IMG/VR virus record: IMGVR_UViG_3300019458_000617
Coordinates: 1 to 39,341 of that record
Source: a virus
Direction: 5' to 3' (one strand)
Length of the DNA: 39,341 bases
In this document: in pieces, positions 8,466 to 16,635 of the stretch
Numbering within the stretch: position 1 is the first letter of the stretch
Layout of the letters: each line of letters starts with the position of its first letter
Notes under the pieces: model-generated
Database searches by the model: none
The model's input: only the letters and a program-made list of their open reading frames with translations
Told to the model about the DNA's origin: nothing
Translations under genes and position numbers: made by a program

Positions 8466-9443
8466 ATGGCCGATACAGAGTTCCTAACTGGAGCCGCCGA
8501 GACGGTCAAGCGGTGGGCCAAGGAGCTGTGGACCGAGGCCCCGGAGCTCATCTACTGGGGCCAGTTCATGCAGGAATCCGCGAATGCGATCATCCAGGTC
8601 AAGCGCGACTTCGAAGGGCAGGCTGGGGATGAGCTGACGTTCACCCTGCTCCGCAAGCTGATCGGTGCGGGCGTCACCGGAGACGCCGTGCTGGAAGGCA
8701 ACGAAGAGCAGATGAACCACTACTCCGACTCGATCGTCCTCGACCAGCGCCGCAACGCCGTGCGCCTCAAGGGGCGGCTATCCGAGCGGCGTACCGCGTT
8801 CAACCAGCGAAACAGCGCGAAGGACGTGCTCAAGACTTGGCTGGCGGAGACGATCGACGACGACATCTTCACCCAGTTCGACACCAACCCGACCTCGGTG
8901 ATCTTCGGGGCCGGGGCCACCAGCACCGCGACCATCCTCAACACCAGCACCATGACGCTCGCCCTGATCGACCAGGCCGTCGCGAGAGCCAAGAAGGCCT
9001 CGCCCAAGATCTGGCCGGTACGGGTGGAGGGCCGCGACTACTACGTCGTCTGCATGCATACCGACGTGGAGTTCGACCTCCGGCAGTCCAACGCCTGGCA
9101 GAACTTCCAGCAGAACGCCGGCCCGCGGGACTACGGGGACAACGCGATTTTCGTGGGCGGGATGTCCGTCTACGGGGGCGCGGTACTGCACAGCCATACC
9201 AAGATTCCCATCGCCACCGACTGGGGGGCCGGGGCGAGTGACACCGGAGCCTCCAATTTCTTCCTCGGCCGACAGGCTGGCCTCTTCGGCTGGGGTGCCC
9301 GACCGGAGTGGTGGGAGAAGGAGTTCGACTACAACAACCGCGTCGGGTTCGCCATCGGCGCCATCTGGGACTTCACCAAGGCGGTGTTCAATGCGACGGA
9401 TCACGGGTTCATCGCCATCCGGACTTACCGGACAAACAACTAG
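8466..9443 (+). CDS. Major capsid protein, N4-gp56 family (325 aa)
   Basis: The translation fits the N4-gp56 (DUF4043) major capsid family. An N-terminal helical segment (VKRWAKELWTEAPELIYWGQ) is followed by an E-loop-like stretch (QAGDELTFTLLRKL), a Tyr-Ser-Asp/His and Arg-rich region (LDQRRNAVRLKGRLSERRTA) and a conserved WEKEFDYNNRVGFAIGAIWD stretch near the C-terminus. The start is ATG 8466 with AGAGGAG about ten bases upstream. It follows the scaffold gene and ends in TAG. The protein forms the HK97-fold shell. No protease is visible nearby, so processing is uncertain. Confidence 0.92.
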   Translation: MADTEFLTGAAETVKRWAKELWTEAPELIYWGQFMQESANAIIQVKRDFEGQAGDELTFTLLRKLIGAGVTGDAVLEGNEEQMNHYSDSIVLDQRRNAVRLKGRLSERRTAFNQRNSAKDVLKTWLAETIDDDIFTQFDTNPTSVIFGAGATSTATILNTSTMTLALIDQAVARAKKASPKIWPVRVEGRDYYVVCMHTDVEFDLRQSNAWQNFQQNAGPRDYGDNAIFVGGMSVYGGAVLHSHTKIPIATDWGAGASDTGASNFFLGRQAGLFGWGARPEWWEKEFDYNNRVGFAIGAIWDFTKAVFNATDHGFIAIRTYRTNN

Positions 9444-9477
9444 GGGCGGCGAGAGCCGACAAGGAGGCATGACACCC

Positions 9478-10413
9478 ATGAACAAGCGCTTCCGCGGGAT
9501 CCTCGCCGCCATCGTGGCGATCACCATGGCCGGTGTCCTGGCCTGGCCGATCGTCATGGCGGCCCAGACGAGAGAGTCGGGACAGCCCGGCTACTACTAC
9601 TTCTTTCAGATCGTGAACGAGAACGACCAGCCCTTCACCGATGCGGGGTTCGTCAACTGCTCGATCTACCGGTACGGCGCCAACGGGTCGATCAATACGA
9701 TCGTCCACAGCGCTGCGTCGTTGGCGAACGGGACCGGTCTCGCCGGTCCGCTGTACAGCAATTCCAACGGGATCATCCACTGGTACTCTGGCACCACGAC
9801 CCCAGTGGACGTCGTCTGCTTCACCAAGGGTGGTGACTCGGGCCGCAAGGTCCGTATGGCGATCACCGACCACCGGCTCCGGATCAGCACGACCGGGGCG
9901 CAGAAAGTGGTGCGCTTCCCCTTCAGCACCAACACCGGGGTCACCGCGACCGGCCTCTACATTCCGCAGGGTGCGGTAGTCCAGAGTGTTGCGGTCAACG
10001 TGGCCACGCCGGGCGCGACCGTCGGGCATATCGACGTAGGCTTCGGCGGCAACCACGCCTTCGCGGTGCGCAACGCACTCGCCGATCGGCTCCAGCTGGG
10101 GCCGAACACCACCACCGCCGCCGCTGGCTTCAACACGTTCCTGGACCCGACGGGCACGGTCGGCGCGACGTGGCCTGGCATCGGTGGTGTCCAGTCCGTT
10201 CCCAGGACCCACATGGGCGTGCTGCTCAAGCACATCAACATCGCCACGGGTGGCGCGAACTCCGGCACCTACAACGGCGGGGTCATGGTCCACACCACAG
10301 GTGGCCTCGAGCTCACCTACGATACCTCCAACGTGGGCAGCATGGGCGGACACGTGTACGTGTTCTTCCAGTTGATCCACGTGGGCAGCACGGTACACGG
10401 GCCGGGGTACTAG
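9478..10413 (+). CDS. Probable capsid decoration or fibre protein with N-terminal export signal
   Basis: I chose ATG 9478, which has AAGGAGG at 9461-9467. The in-frame ATG at 9469 is too close to that site. Residues 1-28 look like a Sec signal peptide or anchor: a basic start (MNKRFR), a hydrophobic core (GILAAIVAITMAGVLAWPIV) and then MAAQ. The remaining ~280 residues are Gly/Thr/Asn-rich, strongly beta-predicted, and contain 11 His. Cys are few. It directly follows the major capsid gene, where decoration proteins and head fibres are often encoded. An export signal in such a protein is unusual. Function is inferred only from position and composition. Confidence 0.7.
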   Translation: MNKRFRGILAAIVAITMAGVLAWPIVMAAQTRESGQPGYYYFFQIVNENDQPFTDAGFVNCSIYRYGANGSINTIVHSAASLANGTGLAGPLYSNSNGIIHWYSGTTTPVDVVCFTKGGDSGRKVRMAITDHRLRISTTGAQKVVRFPFSTNTGVTATGLYIPQGAVVQSVAVNVATPGATVGHIDVGFGGNHAFAVRNALADRLQLGPNTTTAAAGFNTFLDPTGTVGATWPGIGGVQSVPRTHMGVLLKHINIATGGANSGTYNGGVMVHTTGGLELTYDTSNVGSMGGHVYVFFQLIHVGSTVHGPGY

Positions 10414-10433
10414 GCCCGTTCAGTGAGTACACC

Positions 10434-10465
10434 GGGGGTGGGGTCGCCATCGGGGCCCCACCCCC
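10434..10465 (+). terminator. Perfect 10-bp GC hairpin after the capsid genes
   Basis: GGGGGTGGGG (10434-10443) pairs with CCCCACCCCC (10456-10465) around a 12-base loop, 20 bases after the preceding stop codon. The hairpin is very stable but is not followed by a run of T (only a short ATTCCCC follows), so termination may be partial or of another kind. It separates the capsid genes from the envelope-modification cassette. Confidence 0.6.
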
Positions 10466-10487
10466 ATTCCCCTGTTCAGGAGGCGAC

Positions 10488-11150
10488 GTGACCGGACGGT
10501 TCCTCGGCATCGCGGTCGACAACGACTCTGGGTCCATGTTCCACAATCTATTTGCCCGCCAGGCAGGCAGCGAGCAGATCGCCAGTCCCTTTGCCCTCGC
10601 GGTCCTGGCCGGGCTCTTCTGGCGTTTCCTGCCGCCCAAGGCGCTGGAGGTAGGAGCCGGCATCGGGACCATGACCGCCCTGCTGTGCTGGCGCGGGGTC
10701 GAGATCGACTATGTGGAAGACAGCGTATGGTGCCGGGAGCGGCTCCGCGCGATGCTGCCCTACCGGGGCATCCAAGAACTCCGGACGGCGTCATTGGTGC
10801 CCACCTATCCGTTGGCCGTGATCGACGGCGACCAGTTGCCCGCCGGGCAAGTCGTCCCGATGCTTCTCCGCGGGGCGTGGATCTTCGTCGAGGGCAACCG
10901 CCGCCGATGGCGGGCGGATTTGGCCCACTACTGCCGCATCACCAGACGCGGGGTCGCCGCAGTCCATCTCCGTCCTTTCGACCGGAGCAAGGGGGTCTGG
11001 CTGATCCAGTTGGACCCGACGGTCGGCTGGCGCCTGCGGTTCGCCCTCGAGCGCGGCTGGCAGGCCGTGCTGACCGGCGCCTCCCGCGCCTGGTCCTGGC
11101 TGACCGGCTCCACCTACTACCGCGGCAAGCGCCGCCAGGTGCCCGCATGA
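10488..11150 (+). CDS. Rossmann-fold, SAM methyltransferase-like protein (220 aa)
   Basis: The preferred start is GTG 10488, four bases after AGGAGG (10478-10483). The frame extends upstream, but that stretch overlaps the previous gene. Residues 54-60 show a motif-I-like E-x-G-x-G-x-G (ALEVGAGIGTMT). Next come an acidic end of strand 2 (DYVED) and a motif-IV-like segment (LAVIDGDQLP). A hydrophobic strand (GAWIFVEGNRRRW) follows, and the C-terminus is basic. This is the layout of class I SAM-dependent methyltransferases. The substrate is unknown. Its stop overlaps the next start (ATGA), pairing it with a polysaccharide-polymerase-like membrane protein, so it may modify sugars or lipids of the host envelope, which is speculation. 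Confidence 0.65.
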   Translation: MTGRFLGIAVDNDSGSMFHNLFARQAGSEQIASPFALAVLAGLFWRFLPPKALEVGAGIGTMTALLCWRGVEIDYVEDSVWCRERLRAMLPYRGIQELRTASLVPTYPLAVIDGDQLPAGQVVPMLLRGAWIFVEGNRRRWRADLAHYCRITRRGVAAVHLRPFDRSKGVWLIQLDPTVGWRLRFALERGWQAVLTGASRAWSWLTGSTYYRGKRRQVPA

Positions 11151-12385
11151 TCCGCTTCCTCGACCGTCTCGCCTCGCCGATCCCAGCCCAGCGCATCCCG
11201 TGGATCTGGGTGTTCCTCGCTATCGCTATCGCCGCTCCATTCCCGGCCTTCGGCTGGTCGCTGCCGGAGCGCGCGGTCCCGATCATGTGGCTCATGCTCG
11301 GTGGCTTCGCCGCCCTCTGTGCGCTGGTCTGTCGGGTGAGCATCCCCTTCGCCGCCATCCTGGCTTGGTCGGTGGTCCGCGCCGGCTACCACGGCTTCCC
11401 TGAGCGCAGCCTCAAGGTGCTGGCCCTGATGCTGATGGCGGCCATGCTCTACGTGCTCGCCCGTGAGGCCTCTGACGCCATGTCCCGCACGGTTGCCGTG
11501 GCCTTCTGTATCGGGGCCGGCTGGGAGGGCCTGCTTGGGTTAGTCAATGCCTTCGGGGTATATCCGTGGATGGCGGTGGTGATGGCCGAGCACGTGGGCA
11601 AGCCGATGGGGTTCCTGACCCACCCGAACTACTGGGGCAGTTTCATGGCCTTGAGCCTCCCGATCGTCTGGTCGGTGGCGGGCATCCCGGCGGCCACGCT
11701 GGTCTACCTGCTCATCCTGAAGACCGTGTCCGCCGGCCCGGTCATCTCGGCAACCGCCGGGATCCTCATCATGGCCTGGCCGTTATTCGGAGCCCGGGTC
11801 CGCGGCGCCGTGGCCGTGGCCGGTACCACCGGAGTCCTCGGCACGATGATCCTCCACGAGTTCCGCCTGAGCGGGCGGTGGGAAGTCTGGATGAAGGCGC
11901 TGCCCGAGTATCTCCGGTGGCCCGTACTCGGGCAGGGGATCGGCCAGTGGCGGACCTGGGCCGAGGACTGGGATGCGGTGCACTACGCCCCCCAAGCCGG
12001 GAAGACCTTCCTCGTCACGCTCCAGGCCCACAACGAGCCCTTCCAGCTGCTCTTCGAGCTCGGCCTCATCGGCTTCGCCTTCGGATTGCTGTGGGCTGGG
12101 CAGGCCGGCCTCGCGGCCGTGCGCGTGTGGCGCGCGGCTCCAGTCGCCATGATCCCGGCCCCCTGGTACGCCTGGGGCCGCGCCCCGCTCGAGCGCGCGT
12201 GGATCGCCGTGGTGGCGATCGCGCTCGTCAACAGCCTAGGGAGCCCAGTCTTTCACTTGCCGGGGCAGGCCGCCCTGGTCATCTTCGCCTTGGCCCGTCT
12301 GCAAGCGGATGCTGAGGCCCTGACGCCGATGGCGCAGGAAACCATCACCGAGAGGAGCGAGGACCATGCCAGTCGTAGCCAGTAA
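11147..12385 (+). CDS. O-antigen ligase/polymerase-like multi-spanning membrane protein (412 aa)
   Basis: The start is ATG 11147, overlapping the methyltransferase-like gene's stop. The protein has about ten hydrophobic segments and three blocks typical of the Wzy/WaaL (O-antigen ligase) superfamily. They are a THPNYWGSFMAL block near residue 155, an SGRWEVWMKALPEY block followed by LGQGIGQW near 242, and an AHNEPFQLLFELGLIGF block near 294. Such proteins polymerise or ligate surface glycans in the inner membrane, acting in the periplasm. In a phage, this suggests alteration of host surface polysaccharide, for example to block superinfection or release virions from decoy receptors. It lies inside the capsid-tail operon, which is odd, and its GC is like its neighbours. 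Family membership is likely; exact role is inferred. Confidence 0.78.
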   Translation: MIRFLDRLASPIPAQRIPWIWVFLAIAIAAPFPAFGWSLPERAVPIMWLMLGGFAALCALVCRVSIPFAAILAWSVVRAGYHGFPERSLKVLALMLMAAMLYVLAREASDAMSRTVAVAFCIGAGWEGLLGLVNAFGVYPWMAVVMAEHVGKPMGFLTHPNYWGSFMALSLPIVWSVAGIPAATLVYLLILKTVSAGPVISATAGILIMAWPLFGARVRGAVAVAGTTGVLGTMILHEFRLSGRWEVWMKALPEYLRWPVLGQGIGQWRTWAEDWDAVHYAPQAGKTFLVTLQAHNEPFQLLFELGLIGFAFGLLWAGQAGLAAVRVWRAAPVAMIPAPWYAWGRAPLERAWIAVVAIALVNSLGSPVFHLPGQAALVIFALARLQADAEALTPMAQETITERSEDHASRSQ

Positions 12386-12878
12386 GGCCCCCCTGATGCA
12401 GGAGATCGAACTCAGCGAAAACATCATGCGGCCGGAGGCCCCGATCGTGAAGTGCCGGATCGTCTACATGGGCAACAACCGGAATAGGTCGGTATGCCTG
12501 CCCGGCCAGCTCCAGATCCAGCACATCCAGACCGGTACCGATAAGGACGGCGAGCCGGTCAGCGAGACGATCAAGTCCGCGATCGACGAAGGCATGCAGA
12601 CCTACGACTTCTCAAGCCACGACTCCCGCGGGCGGCTGATCGAGGCACGACTGATGCCGGACACAGCCGGCAAGGAACTCGCCGGCAAGCCGTTCGCCTA
12701 CTCCGAGCACCTCGGTCACATCCGGCACTTCTATCTCGAGAAGACCGCCGACGGGGCCAAGGAGTTCAAGGTCCTCGCGGAGAAGAAGGATCAGCACGTC
12801 ATCCAGGACTACGTCCGGCAGTTCATCAGCCGCCAGCAACGGGACGAGAAGGACCTCGCCGAGGTCGCGAGCTCGTAG
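12366..12878 (+). CDS. Hypothetical virion-region protein (170 aa)
   Basis: The start is ATG 12366, with GAGAGGAG nearby upstream, overlapping the end of the previous gene by 20 bases. The protein is soluble-looking and moderately charged, with beta-rich first half and a helical, charged C-terminus (QDYVRQFISRQQRDEKDLAE). No recognised domain is seen. It sits after the envelope cassette and before the head-tail adaptor, so it could be a small head-completion component. I do not assign a function. Confidence 0.7.
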   Translation: MPVVASKAPLMQEIELSENIMRPEAPIVKCRIVYMGNNRNRSVCLPGQLQIQHIQTGTDKDGEPVSETIKSAIDEGMQTYDFSSHDSRGRLIEARLMPDTAGKELAGKPFAYSEHLGHIRHFYLEKTADGAKEFKVLAEKKDQHVIQDYVRQFISRQQRDEKDLAEVASS

Positions 12879-12917
12879 GACCACCATCCACCAACCACTG
12901 AGAGGGGGGACTGAGCC

Positions 12918-13175
12918 ATGAAGGATAAGGGAGGAAGCGAGGGGGCGAAGTGCCCGGAACCGGTCGATCCGATGTTCGCGCCCTCTGGGGAGCCACAGGT
13001 CCTGAATCGGGAAGGGGCAGGGGCCATGACCGGCAACAGCGACGAGGGCGGCAAGGCGCTCGCCGAGTTCGCCGGTCTGGGCAAGGGCACCAAATCCTCG
13101 AGCGTCATGGGCTCTGGCAAAGCCACCATCACCGCAGAAGGCGGACCGGGCGGAGGCTACACCACCAAGCAGTAG
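12918..13175 (+). CDS. Small Gly/Lys-rich hypothetical protein (85 aa)
   Basis: The start ATG 12918 follows GAGAGGGGGG and the string CTGAGCC. The 85-residue product is Gly/Lys/Ser-rich, lacks hydrophobic stretches and is probably disordered. Nothing identifies its function. It ends TAG at 13175. The 80 bases that follow contain a weak GC-rich inverted repeat but no clear terminator. Confidence 0.6.
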   Translation: MKDKGGSEGAKCPEPVDPMFAPSGEPQVLNREGAGAMTGNSDEGGKALAEFAGLGKGTKSSSVMGSGKATITAEGGPGGGYTTKQ

Positions 13176-13255
13176 GAAGCTGAGGTTCTGCTAGCGCGGT
13201 AGCGGTCTCGGGGGCGAGTGGGGCGCCCTCTCACGCTTGATGGGAGGGCTGAGCC

Positions 13256-14125
13256 ATCTCGAATTTTGACTCGTTTTCGGATGTGGTCGCGGACGTGCTC
13301 GAGCGGGGCGATGAGCTCACGGACGGCACGAGCGATTGGGATGCCGCCACGCGGCGGGCCATTGTCCGTGCGTTCCACTTTTTCCACAACAGCCATCCGT
13401 TTTGGTGGAACGAGTCCGCCTCGCCCGGCGTCTTCCTGACCGTCGCCCCGATCACCAACCGCACCATCACGCTCGCCGCGGCCGGGACCAGCGTGGCTGC
13501 GACCCTCTCCTCGGCTGTCACCGCCGACCTCGTCGGCTACAAGATCATCCCGAGCGGGAAGGATTACTCCCTGCGGATCACCGTGCATGGCGGGGGCACG
13601 GCCGCCATCACCGTCGACGCCGCCACGGAGGCCCTCGCCGCCGGCACCGTCATCACCATCGTTAAGGACGAGTACGACCTCGTCTCGACCCTGGGGATGT
13701 TCGTCGACGGCCTCTGGACCGGGGACGGCGACTTCATCACCCTCCGGAGCGAGGACTATCTGCGGCGGAACTATTCGGACCCTCCTCAGCAGCAGTGGCC
13801 GCCCGACTGCTTCAGTCGGCTGACCAAGCGGAAGATCCGCCTCTCTGGGTATCCAGACGCCGTGCACCGAATCGAGTACCCCTATACCACGATGCCGGCC
13901 GACCCGTCTGGATCGGGTGACCTCGTGATCGACCAAAACTTCCGCTGGGTGCTGGCCGACGGCGGGCTCTACTTCCTGCACCTGTTCAAATCCGACAAGC
14001 GCGCGGAGGCCGCCCGCACCCTCTTCGAGCAGGGCATCGGGCAGGCCATCGTCTACCACCACCGGATGAAGGTCGGGCTCAACAATACCGGGCAGGAAGC
14101 GACCGTGGGGCCCTACGCGCTATGA
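13256..14125 (+). CDS. Probable head-tail adaptor protein with possible ATC start
   Basis: The frame opens after TGA 13250-13252. The best-placed codon behind GGGAGGG (13242-13248) is ATC 13256, and the local string CTGAGCCAT is the same as before the ATG of the upstream gene. Starting there yields an N-terminus SNFDSFSDVVADVLERGDEL. Without it, the first usual start is GTG 13283, which has no ribosome site. The 289-residue product has a helical N-terminal region (ATRRAIVRAFHFF) like podovirus connector/adaptor proteins, a beta-rich insert (~60-130) and a helical C-terminus. Its place before the nozzle protein fits an adaptor. The ATC start could be genuine, a mutation or an error. Confidence 0.72.
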   Translation: MSNFDSFSDVVADVLERGDELTDGTSDWDAATRRAIVRAFHFFHNSHPFWWNESASPGVFLTVAPITNRTITLAAAGTSVAATLSSAVTADLVGYKIIPSGKDYSLRITVHGGGTAAITVDAATEALAAGTVITIVKDEYDLVSTLGMFVDGLWTGDGDFITLRSEDYLRRNYSDPPQQQWPPDCFSRLTKRKIRLSGYPDAVHRIEYPYTTMPADPSGSGDLVIDQNFRWVLADGGLYFLHLFKSDKRAEAARTLFEQGIGQAIVYHHRMKVGLNNTGQEATVGPYAL

Positions 14126-14152
14126 AGCAGTGGCGGTCCAGATAGGTCCCCT

Positions 14153-15727
14153 ATGGCCTACGACGGAGTGACAGTAGTAGAGGTCGTCGCGGGTAGGGAG
14201 GCACTCTGGGGAATCAGAAACAGGAATCTGATTCCACTCGGAGGCCTCATCGAGTTTCGGAACGCGACCCTCGAGGACTACACCTGGCGCACCGGTGGCG
14301 GCGCGTCGAAGCTGGGGTCTGCCTTCGATGCGGCCCGGACGGGCAAGGTGGCGTTCAACTTCTGGCCGGATGCCGACACCGAGCGCAACGTGGTGATTGA
14401 CGACGCAGGCCAGATCTGGAAGGACAACGGCTCCGGCGGGGGCTGGACTCTGCTCCACACCTTGGCGACCACGTCGGGGTTCCACCCATTCCTAGTACCT
14501 GGGGCTGCGGAATCCAGCGGGAGCAATCGCAAATTGTTCTATTTCGACGGGCGGAATGACCCGCGGTATCTCGATGGCGATGGGGCGGCCATGACAGCGC
14601 TGGCCTCACCAGCCGCCGACTGGACTGCGGGGAATGTCAACCGGCAGCCGAGCTTCGCTGTTCCGCACCAGGGTTATATGTGGGCGGGAGGCAACCCGAA
14701 CGCGCCCAACCGGATCTATCGGTCGACCTTGGCCGATCAGACCTCCTTCGGCGGAAGCCCGTACAGTCTGCCGGTGTTCCCGGGCTTGCGGCAACGGCTC
14801 GTGGGTGGGCTCTCCTACAAGGGCGTGCTGCTGCTCTGGGCCTACCCCTCGGGACTCTACGCCGTCGATACCTCGGATCCCTCGGACGCCAACTGGCGCG
14901 TGATCCAGGTCGGCTCGCCCGGCGCGGCCGGCCCGATGAACATGTCGCCGATCGAGGACGACATCATGTGGGTGTCACCCGACGGCTCCTGGCACCTGGT
15001 CTCTGCGACCACCGCCACCGGGTCCGTCCGGGCCGAGGATCTCACCTCCCGCAAGCTCGGTTCCTACGTGCGCGAGCAGGTCAACCTCGGGCAGCTGGTC
15101 GATGCCCAGATGCTCTACTACTCCAACAAGCAGGAGATCATGCTGGCGTGCGCCGGCCAAGGCCAGACGGCCAAAACCCGGCGGCTACACATGGACCTCA
15201 ACAAGCGCTCGGAGGTGGGCGAGCGCTGGCTCTGGTGGGACCGTGACCAGAACGAGGCCATTTTCCTCCGCAAGATTGACGAAGTGATGACGCCGGCCAT
15301 GGTCGACAACGTCGGCCAATTGTGGCTGCTCGATCGCTCCGCCCGGAACAAGGACGGGTCCGGCTACCAGTTCTCCTGGTTCCTCAAGCCCTCAGATTTC
15401 TCCGAGGTCATCCCGGGCTGGCAGGGTCGCCGGAAGAACCTCCGCTTCATCCAACTCGAATACGATGCCCGTTCGGCTGCGACCCACACGATCGAGGTCT
15501 ACTCCGACGGCAACCTGATCCAGACCATGACCTTCAGCCTGACGGGATCTGGGGCGACCCTTCCCGCCATCCTGCCCTTCACGCTCGGCACGGAGACCCT
15601 GCTCGTGACCCAGCGCAAGCGCATGACCGGCCAAGCCGTGCGCCTCGGGATCCGCGGGTATACCAACGTCGCAAATGCCGATGTATCGATCAGCCGAATC
15701 CTCATCGGTCTCGAAGTGGCTGAGTAG
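14153..15727 (+). CDS. Tail nozzle / DNA stabilisation protein, P22 gp10-like (524 aa)
   Basis: ATG 14153 is the start. The protein is strongly beta-rich with repeated aromatic turns (for example GGGASKLGSAFDAA, FYFDGRNDPRYLDGDG, GLYAVDTS, WLLDRSA), as expected of a propeller-like nozzle such as the P22 stabilisation protein or podovirus tail tubular proteins. The C-terminal ~150 residues form a separate beta region. It follows the adaptor gene and precedes tail fibre genes, which is the usual order. The assignment is by fold-like pattern and synteny, not by a sequence search. It ends in TAG at 15727, just before the HNH gene on the other strand. Confidence 0.72.
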   Translation: MAYDGVTVVEVVAGREALWGIRNRNLIPLGGLIEFRNATLEDYTWRTGGGASKLGSAFDAARTGKVAFNFWPDADTERNVVIDDAGQIWKDNGSGGGWTLLHTLATTSGFHPFLVPGAAESSGSNRKLFYFDGRNDPRYLDGDGAAMTALASPAADWTAGNVNRQPSFAVPHQGYMWAGGNPNAPNRIYRSTLADQTSFGGSPYSLPVFPGLRQRLVGGLSYKGVLLLWAYPSGLYAVDTSDPSDANWRVIQVGSPGAAGPMNMSPIEDDIMWVSPDGSWHLVSATTATGSVRAEDLTSRKLGSYVREQVNLGQLVDAQMLYYSNKQEIMLACAGQGQTAKTRRLHMDLNKRSEVGERWLWWDRDQNEAIFLRKIDEVMTPAMVDNVGQLWLLDRSARNKDGSGYQFSWFLKPSDFSEVIPGWQGRRKNLRFIQLEYDARSAATHTIEVYSDGNLIQTMTFSLTGSGATLPAILPFTLGTETLLVTQRKRMTGQAVRLGIRGYTNVANADVSISRILIGLEVAE

Positions 15728-15740
15728 AATCATGAACTTA

Positions 15741-16388
15741 CTACGGCTCCTTGAGTACCAAACCACGCACGATACGCAGGATGTGTGTCTTGTTCGTGCC
15801 GTAGTCCGTCGCGATGACCTGGAGCGTCTCGCCTCTGGCGCGGCGTTCCCGGATGACTCTGGCATGCGCGAGCGTAAACCGTTTCTGCGAGATCGCCAAC
15901 GGCCCGGCCACCTTCCTCCACCGAGCCCCGCCGAGCACGGACCGAATCGTGCCGATCAGGACTCCGTGTCGTTTCGCCAGCCGGGCATGTGGTTCGCGCT
16001 TGACGGCGTACTGTTCGCGGATAGCCTGAACTGTTTCTGGTGTCAGGAGGCGCTGCCCGCCGCGCATGCGATCTTTGGCGGCCGCATCGAACATATTGTC
16101 TTGATGAGTCCCGAGTCTCAGGTGGGCAGGGTTCACGCAATGGCGGACATCGCAGGTATGAAGCACATGCAATCCAGTCGGGATCGGTCCGTTAACGAAC
16201 TCCCAGGACAGGCGATGCGCCGATTCCGAGCGCCAAGCCAGGCCGCGATCAGAGAGCACATGGACGGAGAAGCCCCCATAGCGCGTAGTGGCCAGTTGCT
16301 TTCCGAGCCACAGCCAGCATCCACTCTCGGTCTTGCTTACCTTTCTCCAGAATCGTTCGGCGTTGCCATAGAGAAGGAGTGAATTCAT
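15741..16388 (-). CDS. Free-standing HNH homing endonuclease with two C-terminal HTH-like repeats (215 aa)
   Basis: On the minus strand the protein has the usual W-L-W-x-G start region (GCWLWLGKQ), a conserved AHRLSWEFVNGPIP block, and an HNH core (residues ~74-95, HVLHTCD...HCVNPAHLRLG) with the catalytic/zinc-type His and Cys. Two helix-turn-helix-like repeats follow (~115-160 and ~165-213), typical of DNA-recognition tails of phage homing enzymes. The start ATG is at 16388-16386 and overlaps by two bases the ATG of the divergent gene at 16387. Its ribosome site is weak. Such genes spread by cutting cognate phage DNA next to their insertion site. GC is a little lower than its neighbours. 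Confidence 0.88.
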   Translation of the reverse strand: MNSLLLYGNAERFWRKVSKTESGCWLWLGKQLATTRYGGFSVHVLSDRGLAWRSESAHRLSWEFVNGPIPTGLHVLHTCDVRHCVNPAHLRLGTHQDNMFDAAAKDRMRGGQRLLTPETVQAIREQYAVKREPHARLAKRHGVLIGTIRSVLGGARWRKVAGPLAISQKRFTLAHARVIRERRARGETLQVIATDYGTNKTHILRIVRGLVLKEP

Positions 16389-16635
16389 GAGTCGCTTTTC
16401 TCGCTTAGCGTTAAAGATAGCAGTAACTATCTTAACGCCAGTTATGTTCGCAGCGCCATGGATTCTTGTTGAAATGAACAGCGCTGCCTATGCTGTTGGA
16501 AATTGTTCGGTTTTTCGAAGCTGGAACACTGGAGATAGCGTGACGGCTGGGGATCTAAACAGTTCGTTTACGACTGCCGCAGTCACGAATAGCACACTCA
16601 GTTGCGTCGATGATTTTTCCGCTACTGTCAGCCAG
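16387..16635 (+). other. AT-rich island at the 5' end of the fibre gene
   Basis: Counting G+C per 60 bases gives 24, 29, 29 and 29 for the four lines 16381-16620, then 40 for 16621-16680. The break is sharp and falls inside the fibre coding sequence. The island abuts the HNH gene. It encodes the signal peptide and the first conserved fibre motif. It is probably a recombined or co-converted segment. Confidence 0.6.

Noticed and set aside
15675-16382. 235-residue plus-strand frame opposite the HNH gene
   Set aside because: The minus-strand product shows a complete HNH core, so this is its shadow.
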